Assembly: GCA_032620915.1 (NCBI GenBank)
Contig: CP136052.1
Span: 1,402,501-1,466,500, forward strand
Direction of reading: 5' to 3'
Source: Oscillospiraceae bacterium NTUH-002-81
Lineage (GTDB): Bacteria > Bacillota > Clostridia > Lachnospirales > Lachnospiraceae
DNA: 64,000 nucleotides
The notes below the pieces were generated by a model. The model searched no databases. It was given only the letters and a program-made list of their open reading frames with translations, and had not been told where the DNA came from. This document shows positions 46,631 to 55,797 of this stretch, piece after piece (position 1 is the first letter of the stretch; every line of letters begins with the position of its first letter). The translations under genes were made by a program, and so were the position numbers.

Positions 46631-46670
46631 GAAAAGAAAAGAACCGGGGGATCAGACGATCTCCCGGTTC
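46631..46670 (-). terminator. Terminator overlapping the end of the thioesterase gene
   Basis: On the minus strand GAACCGGGAGAT (46670-46659) pairs with ATCCCCCGGTTC (46652-46641), then TTTTCTTTTC. The left arm includes the last codons of the gene. Confidence 0.7.
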
Positions 46671-47059
46671 ATTGCGTGATACTCATTGGTCATTTTGCTG
46701 ATCAGCGTGCCCTTTGTGTCCCGGATCTCCACATCCACCACGTAGGTGCGTTTTCCCAGGTGCAGCGGTCGTCCCTCCCCGATGAGATCGGTGGCATTGA
46801 TGGCGGCATTCAGAAAGGAAATGTGACAGGACTGGGTGGTGACCATCTTGCCCATTTTCCAGGTGGCCAGAGCGCCCACCACATCGCCCAGTGCAAAGAT
46901 AATACCTCCGTGCACGGCGTTGATGGGATTCTGCTCCCAGTCTTTGATTGGAATGCGTACTTTGGAATAATCGTCTTCCAGTTCCAGTACCTCAATGCCC
47001 ATAGCGGCGTTGAATCCCATATCAATATTTTTTTCTTTAAATTCTTCCAGATAACTCAT
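46652..47059 (-). CDS. PaaI-family hotdog thioesterase
   Basis: 135 residues with the hotdog-fold signature NAVHGGIIFALGDVVGALA near residue 47, and HISFLNAAINATDLIGEG near residue 78. PaaI-type enzymes hydrolyse acyl- or phenylacyl-CoA thioesters. The conserved Asn/His-Gly-Gly pattern and the Asp in ALGDVVGA are present. The gene is isolated, convergent with the VWA gene and divergent from spoIIIAA. Substrate unknown. Confidence 0.85.
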   Translation of the reverse strand: MSYLEEFKEKNIDMGFNAAMGIEVLELEDDYSKVRIPIKDWEQNPINAVHGGIIFALGDVVGALATWKMGKMVTTQSCHISFLNAAINATDLIGEGRPLHLGKRTYVVDVEIRDTKGTLISKMTNEYHAMNREIV

Positions 47060-47156
47060 GAAGATCCCCCTTTTGCCTATCGTTAGATATGATATTTATC
47101 TTACCAGACAGGGCAGAGCTGGTCAAATAAAATCCGTGTCCGCACACATATCCTGG

Positions 47157-47184
47157 TTCTATTTTGGCTGATTTCACATATAGT
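47157..47184 (+). promoter_or_regulatory. Possible sigma-E promoter of spoIIIA
   Basis: TTCTATT (47157-47163) and CATATAGT (47177-47184), 13 bases apart, resemble the mother-cell sigma-E consensus (about KMATATT and CATACAnT). Sigma-E control of spoIIIA is established in Bacillus subtilis; the match here is approximate. Confidence 0.45.
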
Positions 47185-47203
47185 AGGGATAAGAGGTGGA
47201 CAT

Positions 47204-48244
47204 ATGGACAGGGAAAAGGAAATCATCCGGCTGTTTCCGGCCAAACTGAAAGGGGCGCTGCAAAGTGCCTGCCTGGATTATGACAATATCCGGGAGATCC
47301 GGCTGCGGGCCAACCGGCCGGTGCAGATCATCGGGGGCAGCCACATGTATTATCTTTCCGGCAGCGGAAATCTGACAAGCCGGGAGGAGCTGGGATATGT
47401 GGTGACAAAAGAGGAACTGCGGGAGACCATGGAGCTGGCGGGCAATTATTCCCTCTATGCCTATGAGGAGGAGCTGCGGGAGGGATTTCTCACCGTGGAG
47501 GGCGGTCACCGCATCGGCGTGGCCGGAAAAGTGATCTATGACGGCAGGCGGATCCTGGGCATGAAGTATATCACGTCGGTCAATGTGCGGGTGGCCCATG
47601 AAGTGAAGGGGTGTGCCCGGCTGCTGCTGCCGCTTCTCATGGAAAACGGGCAGCTGTGCCATACGCTCATGATCTCACCGCCGGGCTGTGGAAAAACCAC
47701 GCTGCTGCGGGATCTGATCCGTCTGCTGGCCGGGGGCGCGGAGGAGGGACAGGCGTATACCCGGGACGGAAATGCCGCGGCGTATAAAGATGGGACAAAA
47801 TCTGTGGAAAAATGTGAAAAATGGGGGATGACGCAGCCGCTGACCGTGGGGGTTGTGGATGAGCGGGGCGAGATCGCCGGTTCCTATCGGGGCATTCCCA
47901 CCTGTGATCTGGGGGTGTCTTGTGATGTGCTGGACGGCTGCCCCAAGGCGGAGGGCATGCGCATGCTGCTTCGCTCCATGGCACCGGATGTGCTGGCAGT
48001 GGATGAGATCGGCAGGCCGGAGGACGTGGAGAGCATTGCCTATGCCAGCTGCTGCGGCTGCCGGGTGCTGGCCACCATGCACGGCAGCAGTATGGAAGAG
48101 CTGGAAAAGAAGCCCTTCTGTAAAAAATTCCTGGAGGATCATATTTTTGACCGGTATGTATTTCTGGAAATGGGGGAGACGCCCGGACGCATCCGACAGA
48201 TCCTGGACGGGAACGGGAAGCCTGTGCGTCTGCCAGATAGCTGA
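47204..48244 (+). CDS. spoIIIAA: Stage III sporulation protein AA (ATPase)
   Basis: 346 residues. A secretion-type ATPase with Walker A ISPPGCGKTTLLRDL near residue 156 and the Walker B / Glu region DVLAVDEIGRPEDVES. It powers the SpoIIIA-SpoIIQ channel that joins mother cell and forespore, acting on the mother-cell side. First of eight spoIIIA genes in standard order. Confidence 0.96.
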   Translation: MDREKEIIRLFPAKLKGALQSACLDYDNIREIRLRANRPVQIIGGSHMYYLSGSGNLTSREELGYVVTKEELRETMELAGNYSLYAYEEELREGFLTVEGGHRIGVAGKVIYDGRRILGMKYITSVNVRVAHEVKGCARLLLPLLMENGQLCHTLMISPPGCGKTTLLRDLIRLLAGGAEEGQAYTRDGNAAAYKDGTKSVEKCEKWGMTQPLTVGVVDERGEIAGSYRGIPTCDLGVSCDVLDGCPKAEGMRMLLRSMAPDVLAVDEIGRPEDVESIAYASCCGCRVLATMHGSSMEELEKKPFCKKFLEDHIFDRYVFLEMGETPGRIRQILDGNGKPVRLPDS

Positions 48245-48360
48245 AAACGAAAAAGGAGAATGTTGGCAGGCGTACAGCAGACAGAAAGCGCAGCGTTGCA
48301 TGGAATCCCGTGAAAAGAGAATGGAAAATGAGTGGGAATCAAGGAAAGGAGTGGCGCAAG

Positions 48361-48900
48361 ATGGGACTGGCAGGGCTTGTGAGACTGGCGGGCAGCCTGA
48401 CCGTGCTGGCAGCGGCCACGGGGCTGGGAGCGGCTGTGAGCCTGGACTACCGTCGGCGGATCCAGCTGCTGACCCAGCTGCGGCGCATGTTCCTCCTGCT
48501 GGCGGGAGAGATCCGAAGCAGCCGGACACCGGCTGCGGAGGCCTTCGGGCGGATGGCCGGGCGCATGGAGCCGCCCTTTGGCAAATGGCTGAAGACACTG
48601 GCAGACCGGCTGGAAGCGGGTGAGGGAGAAAGCTTTGCTTTTATATGGAAGGAATGGGTGGAGCAGTTTGCACGGGCAGATGCGCAGGCCCTGCAGACCC
48701 AGGACGTGGAACTGCTGCTGTCCTTCGGAGAGGGGTTCGGCTATCTGGATCAGCAGATGCAGCTTTCGTCCATTCAGTTTGTGCAGGAGCAGCTGCTGGA
48801 CCGAGTAGGGGAACTGCGGGGCGGCTGCGCCGCACGGATGCGCATGGCCCGGCTGCTGGGGGTGAGCGCAGGCATTTTTCTGGTGATTCTGCTGTTGTAA
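48361..48900 (+). CDS. spoIIIAB: Stage III sporulation protein AB
   Basis: 179 residues from ATG 48361 (AAAGGAG nine bases upstream; an upstream in-frame ATG at 48310 lacks a site). One N-terminal and one C-terminal hydrophobic segment flank a helical soluble part, as in type II secretion GspF-like domains. In the channel it is thought to couple SpoIIIAA to the membrane ring. The stop is followed at once by the spoIIIAC region. Confidence 0.92.
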   Translation: MGLAGLVRLAGSLTVLAAATGLGAAVSLDYRRRIQLLTQLRRMFLLLAGEIRSSRTPAAEAFGRMAGRMEPPFGKWLKTLADRLEAGEGESFAFIWKEWVEQFARADAQALQTQDVELLLSFGEGFGYLDQQMQLSSIQFVQEQLLDRVGELRGGCAARMRMARLLGVSAGIFLVILLL

Positions 48901-48915
48901 ATGGGGAGAGCGTAC

Positions 48916-49110
48916 ATGAGTGTAAATCTGATTTTTAAAATTGCAGCGGTGGGCATCCTGGTATCTGTGCTCAGCCAGGTGTTAAAACACAGCGGCAGGG
49001 AGGAACACGCTTTCCTCACGAGCCTGGCGGGACTGCTGGTGGTGCTGTTCTGGATTTTACCATACATCTATGAACTGTTTGACACGATCAAAAAACTGTT
49101 TTCCCTGTAA
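48916..49110 (+). CDS. spoIIIAC: Stage III sporulation protein AC
   Basis: 64 residues, two membrane helices (IFKIAAVGILVSVLSQVL; LAGLLVVLFWILPYIYELF). Start chosen at 48916 because GGGGAGAG lies upstream. Normal length for the family. Confidence 0.92.
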   Translation: MSVNLIFKIAAVGILVSVLSQVLKHSGREEHAFLTSLAGLLVVLFWILPYIYELFDTIKKLFSL

Positions 49111-49127
49111 AAAAGGAGGAGATAGGC

Positions 49128-49517
49128 ATGGATATGATCCGTATCGGCGCTGCCGGGATCACGGGGGTGTTGCTGGCGGTACAGCTGAAACAGATGAAAT
49201 CCGAGTATGCCGTCTATGTGAGTCTGGCGGCTTGCATTTTTATTTTTTACTTTGCGGTGGGACGGCTTTCCATCATCACCCGGACCATGGAGACGATCCA
49301 GAGCTATCTTTCCATCCAGAATGTGTACTTGCAGACACTGTTGAAGATCGCAGGTATTACCTATGTGTCGGAATTTTCCGCGGCCATCTGCAAGGATACC
49401 GGGTATCAGGCCATTGCCAGCCAGATCGAGGTGTTTGGAAAACTGACCATTCTGGCGGTGAGCATGCCGATCCTGCTGTCGCTGCTGGAGACCATGAAGG
49501 GATTTCTGGGCATGTGA
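49128..49517 (+). CDS. spoIIIAD: Stage III sporulation protein AD
   Basis: 129 residues, about four membrane helices, similar in its second half to SpoIIIAC as in other sporeformers (LLKIAGITYVSEFSAAICKD). Preceded by AGGAGG. Together with AC and AE it forms the membrane part of the channel. Confidence 0.94.
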   Translation: MDMIRIGAAGITGVLLAVQLKQMKSEYAVYVSLAACIFIFYFAVGRLSIITRTMETIQSYLSIQNVYLQTLLKIAGITYVSEFSAAICKDTGYQAIASQIEVFGKLTILAVSMPILLSLLETMKGFLGM

Positions 49518-50774
49518 ATGGAGATAGAGGCAGAGATGTGTGAGAAAAATGCGATGCACTTTCGGAAGACAAGGCACAAAAGATTGCCGGGACTGCTGCT
49601 GGGCATGCTTTTATTTTTCCTTCCGGTGCTCCCTGCCCGGGCAGCGTCCTGCCAGTGGCCACTGACACCAGCGCTCCCGGCATCTGCTGCAGTTTCTGAC
49701 CTCTGGCGGGAGGAGACGCCGGACTACACGGACACCCTTCTGGAACAGCTGGATTTTGGGGAGATCGATACTTTTCTGCAGCAGATGGATGAGAAAACGG
49801 ACATCCGTTTCTCCGATGTGATCCGGGCTTTCGTGCAGGGCAGTGTCCGGGACGGGCTGCTGCTTTTTCGGGAGCTGCTGGCGGACAATCTGTTTGCGGA
49901 ATGGAAAACCAATAAAACCACGCTGATCCATGTGGTGATGATCGCCCTGATCGCGGCCACCCTCACCGGGTTTTCTGATATTTTTCAAAACCGGCAGATC
50001 TCCGAGGTGAGCTACTACATGGTGTATGTGCTGCTGTTGACCATTCTCATGAAGGCCTTCGGCACCGCGTCAGGGCTGGTGGAGCAGATGCTGGCCCGGG
50101 TGCTGGGATTTATGAAGGTGCTTATGCCATCCTTCGTGCTGGCCCTGGGGCTGTCCGGGGGAACGGTGACTGGCGCGGTGTTCCTGGAATGGGTGTTGCT
50201 GCTGATCTCAGTGGTGGAGGCGGTGATGGAGAAGCTGCTGCTTCCGACGGTGCATCTGTACGTGCTGCTCATGCTGGTGAACCAGATGACAAAGGAGGAC
50301 ATCCTGTCGAAAATGGCCGGGCTGTTCCGGCAGGGAACGGAAATGGCGCTGAAAGGCATGACGGCGGCGGTGCTGGGCTTCAATCTGGTGCAGGGGCTCA
50401 TTGCCCCGGCGGTGGATGGTTTTAAGAAGGACGTGGTGACCAAAACGGCAGGCATGCTTCCCGGGGTCGGGCAGGTGTTTGACTCTGTCTCGGATCTGGT
50501 GCTAGGGGCCGGAGTGCTCATCCGCAACAGCATCGGTGCGGCGGGGCTGGTATTTCTGGCGGTGCTCTGTCTGATCCCCCTGGCGAAGGTGGCGCTGTTT
50601 GCCGTGAGCTACCAGCTGGCGGCCGCCGTGGTGCAGCCGGTGTCCGACAGCCGGATCGTGGCGTGTATCAGCAGCGTGGGGGACGGCATGGTGCTGCTCA
50701 TGAAGGTGATGTTCACGGCGACGCTGCTGTTCTGGCTGACGCTGGCAGTGGTCTGCGTGGCGATGCGTGCGTAG
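49518..50774 (+). CDS. spoIIIAE: Stage III sporulation protein AE
   Basis: 418 residues if started at ATG 49518, directly after the spoIIIAD stop; ATG 49536 has a better-spaced AGAGG and would shorten it by six residues. An N-terminal signal-like helix (LLLGMLLFFLPVLPARA) precedes a soluble part and six or more membrane helices. It is the large polytopic subunit of the channel. Confidence 0.93.
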   Translation: MEIEAEMCEKNAMHFRKTRHKRLPGLLLGMLLFFLPVLPARAASCQWPLTPALPASAAVSDLWREETPDYTDTLLEQLDFGEIDTFLQQMDEKTDIRFSDVIRAFVQGSVRDGLLLFRELLADNLFAEWKTNKTTLIHVVMIALIAATLTGFSDIFQNRQISEVSYYMVYVLLLTILMKAFGTASGLVEQMLARVLGFMKVLMPSFVLALGLSGGTVTGAVFLEWVLLLISVVEAVMEKLLLPTVHLYVLLMLVNQMTKEDILSKMAGLFRQGTEMALKGMTAAVLGFNLVQGLIAPAVDGFKKDVVTKTAGMLPGVGQVFDSVSDLVLGAGVLIRNSIGAAGLVFLAVLCLIPLAKVALFAVSYQLAAAVVQPVSDSRIVACISSVGDGMVLLMKVMFTATLLFWLTLAVVCVAMRA

Positions 50775-50800
50775 GAACTGTCGGCACATGGAAAACCAGA

Positions 50801-50914
50801 ATGTTACATTTTTACATTTGTATTGGACTGACGTTGGCAGGCTTGTGCAGGGGCTGGGCGAAAATTGTTTTGAAAGATAAGGAAAAACATGGAGCGGAAG
50901 GGAAAAGCCCGTGA
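50801..50914 (+). CDS. Possible 37-residue membrane peptide
   Basis: An ATG at 50801 opens a small frame with one hydrophobic stretch (LHFYICIGLTLAGLC) and a basic tail, in the 158-base gap between spoIIIAE and spoIIIAF. No convincing ribosome site precedes it. Such a gap is unusual in a spoIIIA operon, but the peptide may be chance. Confidence 0.2.
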   Translation: MLHFYICIGLTLAGLCRGWAKIVLKDKEKHGAEGKSP

Positions 50915-50932
50915 AGTGGTGAGGGGAGTAAA

Positions 50933-51472
50933 ATGGAGGTTCTCTATGAATGGGTGTGGAACGTGGCGGTGTACCTGCTGCTGGTGACGGCAGTGACCAA
51001 CGTGCTGCCCGGGGACACCTACCGGAAATATCTGAAATTTTTTACAGGGGTGTGCCTCGTCATTGTGATGACCCAGCCGCTGTTTTCTCTGTTTGGCATG
51101 GAAGAACAGCTGGAAAATGCCTTCCGTTTTTACCGGTTTTCCGGGGAGCAGGAGGAGCTGCGGGAGGAGATGGCGGGCATGGGGGAGATCAGCCGCAGAG
51201 CCGTGTTGGATCAGTATGAAACCATGCTCAAAGCCCAGCTGCTGGATCTGGCGGCCCAGGAAGAGGTGGTGCTGACGGATATCGAGCTTCTGCTGGAAAC
51301 CGACGAAAAAAGCGGCAGCTACGGCAGTGTGCTGTACGTTTTGGCCCGGGTATCGGAAGGGGAGGAAGGGCAGACGACAGCGCTCATCCGGCGGCTTGCC
51401 GTCCAGTGGAATATGCCGGAGGAAAACATCAATTTACACAGCGGCCAGGGAGGCGGAAATTATGGATACTAA
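50933..51472 (+). CDS. spoIIIAF: Stage III sporulation protein AF
   Basis: 179 residues: two N-terminal membrane helices (VYLLLVTAVTNVLPG; FFTGVCLVIVMTQPLFSL) and a C-terminal ring-building-motif-like domain (VVLTDIELLLETDE; ALIRRLAVQWNMPEENI). It overlaps spoIIIAG by 11 bases. Confidence 0.9.
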   Translation: MEVLYEWVWNVAVYLLLVTAVTNVLPGDTYRKYLKFFTGVCLVIVMTQPLFSLFGMEEQLENAFRFYRFSGEQEELREEMAGMGEISRRAVLDQYETMLKAQLLDLAAQEEVVLTDIELLLETDEKSGSYGSVLYVLARVSEGEEGQTTALIRRLAVQWNMPEENINLHSGQGGGNYGY

Positions 51473-52088
51473 AAAACAATCCTCGTTCATAGAAATAGTA
51501 AAAAGCAGATTTGCGGGAAAAGGGCCGAGGAAGGATTACCTGGTCATTGCGCTGCTTTTCGGGGTGCTTCTGCTGGTCATTGCCATGCCGGTACAGGACA
51601 AAACCACAGGCAAGACAGACAGTTATCCGTCTGACGGGACGGGGAACGCCAGGGAAAGCCAGGCGGCAGCAGTGGAAGAACCGGCCTATGAAAGACAGCT
51701 GGAGATCCGGCTGGAAAATTTTCTCCGTCAGGTGGACGGGGTAGGGCAGGTGCAGGTACTCATCCGGCTGAAGGATGCGGGGGAGCAGGTGGTGGAAAAG
51801 GATGTGCCAACCCGGAGCACAAGCCAGACAAATGCCCAGGAGGGAACACAGGAAACGGAAAGCACAACAGAGGAGGCAACGGTATTTGAGGAGACAAAGG
51901 ACGGCAGGCAGATCCCCTATGTGGTGAGAGAATATGCACCCGGGATCAGCGGCGTGGTGGTGGCCGCCACCGGGGCAGATGATCCGCGTGTGGAACAGGA
52001 CATTCTCGAGGCAGTGCAGGCGCTGCTGCAGATAGAGGTACATAAAATCAAGGTGCTGAAATTAAAGGAAGGGGAGGGTTTGTATTGA
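51462..52088 (+). CDS. spoIIIAG: Stage III sporulation protein AG
   Basis: 208 residues: one membrane helix (YLVIALLFGVLLLVIAMPV), a short spacer and the ring-forming domain (LENFLRQVDGVGQVQVLIRL ... GVVVAATGADDPRVEQDI). In Bacillus this protein forms a large ring in the intermembrane space. The stop overlaps the spoIIIAH start (TTGA). Confidence 0.93.
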   Translation: MDTKKQSSFIEIVKSRFAGKGPRKDYLVIALLFGVLLLVIAMPVQDKTTGKTDSYPSDGTGNARESQAAAVEEPAYERQLEIRLENFLRQVDGVGQVQVLIRLKDAGEQVVEKDVPTRSTSQTNAQEGTQETESTTEEATVFEETKDGRQIPYVVREYAPGISGVVVAATGADDPRVEQDILEAVQALLQIEVHKIKVLKLKEGEGLY

Positions 52089-52768
52089 AACGGATATTGA
52101 AAAAAAATCAGATCATCATTACAACGCTGGCCATTATGATCGCGGTGGCGGGGTACCTGAACTTCTCGGGAAACCGCTGGACGCTGGGGGTGGAGGATCT
52201 GGCCTCTGCCACGGGCGGGAACGCACAGGGGCAGACAGATGTGGATGCCGGAAATGAGGCGGTCAGTGACCAGGCAGCTGCGGATGACCAGGCGCTTCTT
52301 GACCTGTCAGAAGAAGATCTGGCCGCTTCCGGGGAGATTTTCACGGATGAGGTGGCGCCGGATGCGGATACGTCGGATGTGCCCGGGGAAGCAGTGCTGA
52401 CCAGTGCGGGCAGTACGTCCGGGATCACCGCCCAGGCAAAGGTGAACCGGGAGCAGGTGCGTTCAAAAAATAAGGAAATGCTGCTGGAGATCATCAACAA
52501 CAGCAATATCGAGGACGCCCAGAAGCAGGATGCCATCGACGCCATGGTCGCCCTGACGGACAAAGCCGAGCGGGAGGCTGCGGCAGAAATGCTGCTGGAG
52601 GCAAAAGGCTTTGCGGATGTGGTGGTAAACATTGAGGATGATACGGCTGACGTGGTGGTGGGCAGTGCCGACCTGGGGGATGCCGAGCGGGCACAGATCG
52701 AGGATATCATGAAGCGCAAAACCGGTGTTTCTGCGGAAAACATTGTCATTACACCTTTGAGTGAGTAG
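52085..52768 (+). CDS. spoIIIAH: Stage III sporulation protein AH
   Basis: 227 residues from a TTG codon at 52085 behind GGAAGGGGAGGG. One membrane helix (IIITTLAIMIAVAGYLNF), a long acidic linker, then the SpoIIQ-binding ring domain (NREQVRSKNKEMLLEIINN ... AQIEDIMKRKTGVSAENIVI). Last gene of the operon. In many relatives asp23-nusB follows directly; here deoB, prfC and a lipoprotein gene lie between. Confidence 0.94.
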   Translation: MKRILKKNQIIITTLAIMIAVAGYLNFSGNRWTLGVEDLASATGGNAQGQTDVDAGNEAVSDQAAADDQALLDLSEEDLAASGEIFTDEVAPDADTSDVPGEAVLTSAGSTSGITAQAKVNREQVRSKNKEMLLEIINNSNIEDAQKQDAIDAMVALTDKAEREAAAEMLLEAKGFADVVVNIEDDTADVVVGSADLGDAERAQIEDIMKRKTGVSAENIVITPLSE

Positions 52769-52844
52769 GTTGTAACGCAACAAATGGCGCGTGTGAATGG
52801 TAATAGATATGCTGCCCGGAACGACGGTTGGGGCGTTCTGTAGG

Positions 52845-52873
52845 TTGTCAGTCTGCTATTTTGATGTTATACT
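52845..52873 (+). promoter_or_regulatory. Promoter of deoB
   Basis: TTGTCA (52845-52850) and TATACT (52868-52873) with 17 bases between; the ribosome site GAAGGAG lies about 50 bases further. Confidence 0.7.
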
Positions 52874-52937
52874 TCATTTAGAATACAGATCAGCAATGCT
52901 GACGGTAGAAGATACCAGAGGAAGGAGCGTAAAATAT

Positions 52938-54086
52938 ATGAAACGGGTTTTTTTGATCGTACTTGACAGTGTGGGAATCGGGGAAGAACCGGATGCCGCA
53001 GAATACGGCGATGTGGGCAGCAATACCATCAAAGCCTGCTCCCGCAGTCCTTATTTTTCCATGCCAAACATGAGAAAGCTTGGTTTTTTCAATATTGACG
53101 GTATGGACATCGGAGAGAAGGAACCGCATCCGACGGCAGCGTTCGCCCGGATGCAGGAGCAGTCCAAGGGAAAGGACACCACCATCGGTCACTGGGAGAT
53201 CGCAGGGCATATTTCTCCCAAGCCCATGCCTACCTATCCCAATGGCTTCCCCCAGGATGTAATCGACGCTTTTTCCAAAGCGGTGGGCCGCGGCGTACTG
53301 TGCAATAAGCCGTACTCCGGCACGGAGGTCATCAAGGATTACGGTGAAGAGCACATGAAGACCGGCAAGCTCATCGTGTACACCTCTGCGGACAGCGTGT
53401 TCCAGATCGCAGCCCATGAGGACATTGTGCCGGTGGAAGAGTTATACCGGTACTGCAAGATCGCCAGAGAGATTTTACAGGGAGAACACGGGGTGGGCCG
53501 TGTCATTGCCCGGCCGTTCATCGGTACCCCGGGCAACTTCACGAGAACGCCGAGAAGACATGACTTCTCCCTGGTGCCGCCGTTGACCATGTTAAATCAG
53601 CTGCAGGAGGCTGGCAAGGAAGTGCTCTCTGTGGGCAAGATCAAGGATATTTTTGCAGGAAGCGGCATCACGGACTTCGTGTACACCTCCGGTAACGAGG
53701 AGGGCATCGAGCGGACGCTGGAAAATATGGATCGGGAGTTCGAGGGGCTGTCCTTCACGAACCTGGTGGATTATGACATGCTCTACGGCCACCGCAACGA
53801 CGTGGACGGCTACGCCAAAGCGCTCACCTATTTTGATCAGCGGCTGCCGGAGCTTCTCGGCAAGCTGCGGGACGACGATCTTCTCATGATCACAGCAGAT
53901 CACGGCTGCGATCCCAGCACCCCGTCCACCGATCATTCCAGAGAATATACGCCGTTTATCATGTACGGCAAGAACGCACCGACGGGCAAAAACTTCGGAA
54001 CGAGAAAAACATTTGCAGATATAGGGGCAACTGTGTTAGAATATTTCGGTATTCCGCGCAGAATTTCGGGGGAACCGATGCTGTAG
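52938..54086 (+). CDS. deoB: Phosphopentomutase
   Basis: 382 residues from ATG 52938. It converts (deoxy)ribose 1-phosphate to the 5-phosphate in nucleoside salvage. Alkaline-phosphatase-fold motifs: [16 protein letters not shown] at the N-terminus (metal Asp), [12 protein letters not shown] with the catalytic Thr, [14 protein letters not shown], and [12 protein letters not shown] with metal-binding Asp and His. Length is normal. No other nucleoside-catabolism genes are adjacent. Confidence 0.96.
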   Translation: MKRVFLIVLDSVGIGEEPDAAEYGDVGSNTIKACSRSPYFSMPNMRKLGFFNIDGMDIGEKEPHPTAAFARMQEQSKGKDTTIGHWEIAGHISPKPMPTYPNGFPQDVIDAFSKAVGRGVLCNKPYSGTEVIKDYGEEHMKTGKLIVYTSADSVFQIAAHEDIVPVEELYRYCKIAREILQGEHGVGRVIARPFIGTPGNFTRTPRRHDFSLVPPLTMLNQLQEAGKEVLSVGKIKDIFAGSGITDFVYTSGNEEGIERTLENMDREFEGLSFTNLVDYDMLYGHRNDVDGYAKALTYFDQRLPELLGKLRDDDLLMITADHGCDPSTPSTDHSREYTPFIMYGKNAPTGKNFGTRKTFADIGATVLEYFGIPRRISGEPML

Positions 54087-54158
54087 GAGTGCAGCAGATG
54101 AGATTTCACAGGGTGAAATTTCATGAATATTTTGTAAGAACGCAGGAGGAAGCTTTCA

Positions 54159-55748
54159 GTGTCAGACTATAGAAAAGAAATCGAAAGGCGCAGAACCTTT
54201 GCCATCATATCCCATCCCGATGCCGGTAAAACCACGCTGACGGAGAAATTTCTTCTTTACGGAGGCGCCATCAACCTGGCGGGCTCCGTCAAAGGAAAAG
54301 CAACGGCAAGGCATGCCGTATCAGACTGGATGGAGATCGAGAAGGAGAGAGGTATTTCCGTGACCTCTTCCGTGATGCAGTTCAACTACGACGGGTACTG
54401 CATCAACATTCTGGATACACCGGGACATCAGGATTTCTCTGAGGATACGTACCGGACGCTGATGGCAGCGGATTCCGCGGTCATGGTCATTGACGCTTCC
54501 AAGGGTGTCGAGGCGCAGACGAGAAAGCTGTTCAAGGTATGCGTCATGCGCCACATTCCGATTTTTACTTTTATCAATAAGCTGGACCGGGATGCCAACG
54601 ACACCTTTGACCTGCTGGATGATATTGAAAAAGAGCTGGGCATTGCCACCTGCCCCATCAACTGGCCCATCGGCTCAGGAAAGGGCTTCAAGGGGGTATA
54701 TGACCGGAACACCCGCTGTGTCACCACTTTCGCGGATACCGAGAAGGGAACCAAGGAAGGCGCATCCAAGGAGATCCCCATCGACAGCCAGGAGCTGGAT
54801 GCGGAGATCGGCAGTGCAGCCAAGGAAAAGCTGCTGGAGGAGATCGAACTGCTGGACGGCGCCAGCGCAGAATTTGATATGGAACTGGTGAGCAAGGGAG
54901 AGCTTTCTCCGGTATTTTTCGGCTCCGCACTGACCAACTTCGGTGTGGAGACGTTCCTGCGCCACTTCCTGGATATGACCTATTCTCCGCTGCCGCGCAT
55001 GTCGGATCAGGGAGAGATCGATCCCATGTCCGAGGACTTCTCTGCTTTTGTGTTCAAGATCCAGGCCAACATGAACCGGGCCCACAGAGACCGGATCGCG
55101 TTTATGCGCATCTGCTCGGGCAAATTTGATGCCACCAAGGAAGTATATCATGTGCAGGGCGGCAAGAAGCTTCGTCTGTCCCAGCCCCAGCAGCTCATGG
55201 CCCAGGAGCGAAAGGTCATTGACGAGGCCTATGCCGGTGATATCATCGGTGTTTTCGATCCAGGCATGTTTTCTATCGGCGATACCGTGTGTGCGCCGGG
55301 CAAAAAGTTTGCCTACGAGGGCATTCCCACCTTCGCACCGGAGCATTTCGCCCGGGTACGACAGCTGGATACGATGAAGCGAAAACAGTTCGTCAAGGGC
55401 ATCAACGAGATTGCCCAGGAGGGCGCGATCCAGATCTTCCAGGAGTTCAACACCGGTATGGAGGAGATCATCGTAGGCGTTGTGGGTGTGCTGCAGTTTG
55501 ATGTGCTGAAATATCGTCTGGAAAATGAGTACAATGTGGAGATCCGTCTGGAAAACCTGCCCTATGAGCATATCCGCTGGATCACCAACGAAAATGTGGA
55601 TCTGAACAAGCTGGTGGGCACTTCGGACATGAAGAAGATCAAGGATCTGAAGGGCAACCCGCTGCTGCTCTTTGTCAACAGCTGGAGCATCGGCATGGTG
55701 CTTGACCGGAACGAGGGCCTGCAGCTGGAGGAATTCGGAAGAAATTAA
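54159..55748 (+). CDS. prfC: Peptide chain release factor 3
   Basis: 529 residues from a GTG codon at 54159 with AGGAGGAAG upstream. A translational GTPase that recycles RF1/RF2. GTPase motifs: SHPDAGKTTLTEKF (G1), GISVTSS (G2), LDTPGHQDFSED (G3), NKLDRDANDT (G4). The EF-G-like domains 2 and 3 follow, ending in GLQLEEFGRN. Single gene. Confidence 0.96.
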   Translation: MSDYRKEIERRRTFAIISHPDAGKTTLTEKFLLYGGAINLAGSVKGKATARHAVSDWMEIEKERGISVTSSVMQFNYDGYCINILDTPGHQDFSEDTYRTLMAADSAVMVIDASKGVEAQTRKLFKVCVMRHIPIFTFINKLDRDANDTFDLLDDIEKELGIATCPINWPIGSGKGFKGVYDRNTRCVTTFADTEKGTKEGASKEIPIDSQELDAEIGSAAKEKLLEEIELLDGASAEFDMELVSKGELSPVFFGSALTNFGVETFLRHFLDMTYSPLPRMSDQGEIDPMSEDFSAFVFKIQANMNRAHRDRIAFMRICSGKFDATKEVYHVQGGKKLRLSQPQQLMAQERKVIDEAYAGDIIGVFDPGMFSIGDTVCAPGKKFAYEGIPTFAPEHFARVRQLDTMKRKQFVKGINEIAQEGAIQIFQEFNTGMEEIIVGVVGVLQFDVLKYRLENEYNVEIRLENLPYEHIRWITNENVDLNKLVGTSDMKKIKDLKGNPLLLFVNSWSIGMVLDRNEGLQLEEFGRN

Positions 55749-55797
55749 TCCAGCGGGTGAACGGAAAACGGTTTTGAAAGGAATAGAAGTAGCTGGC

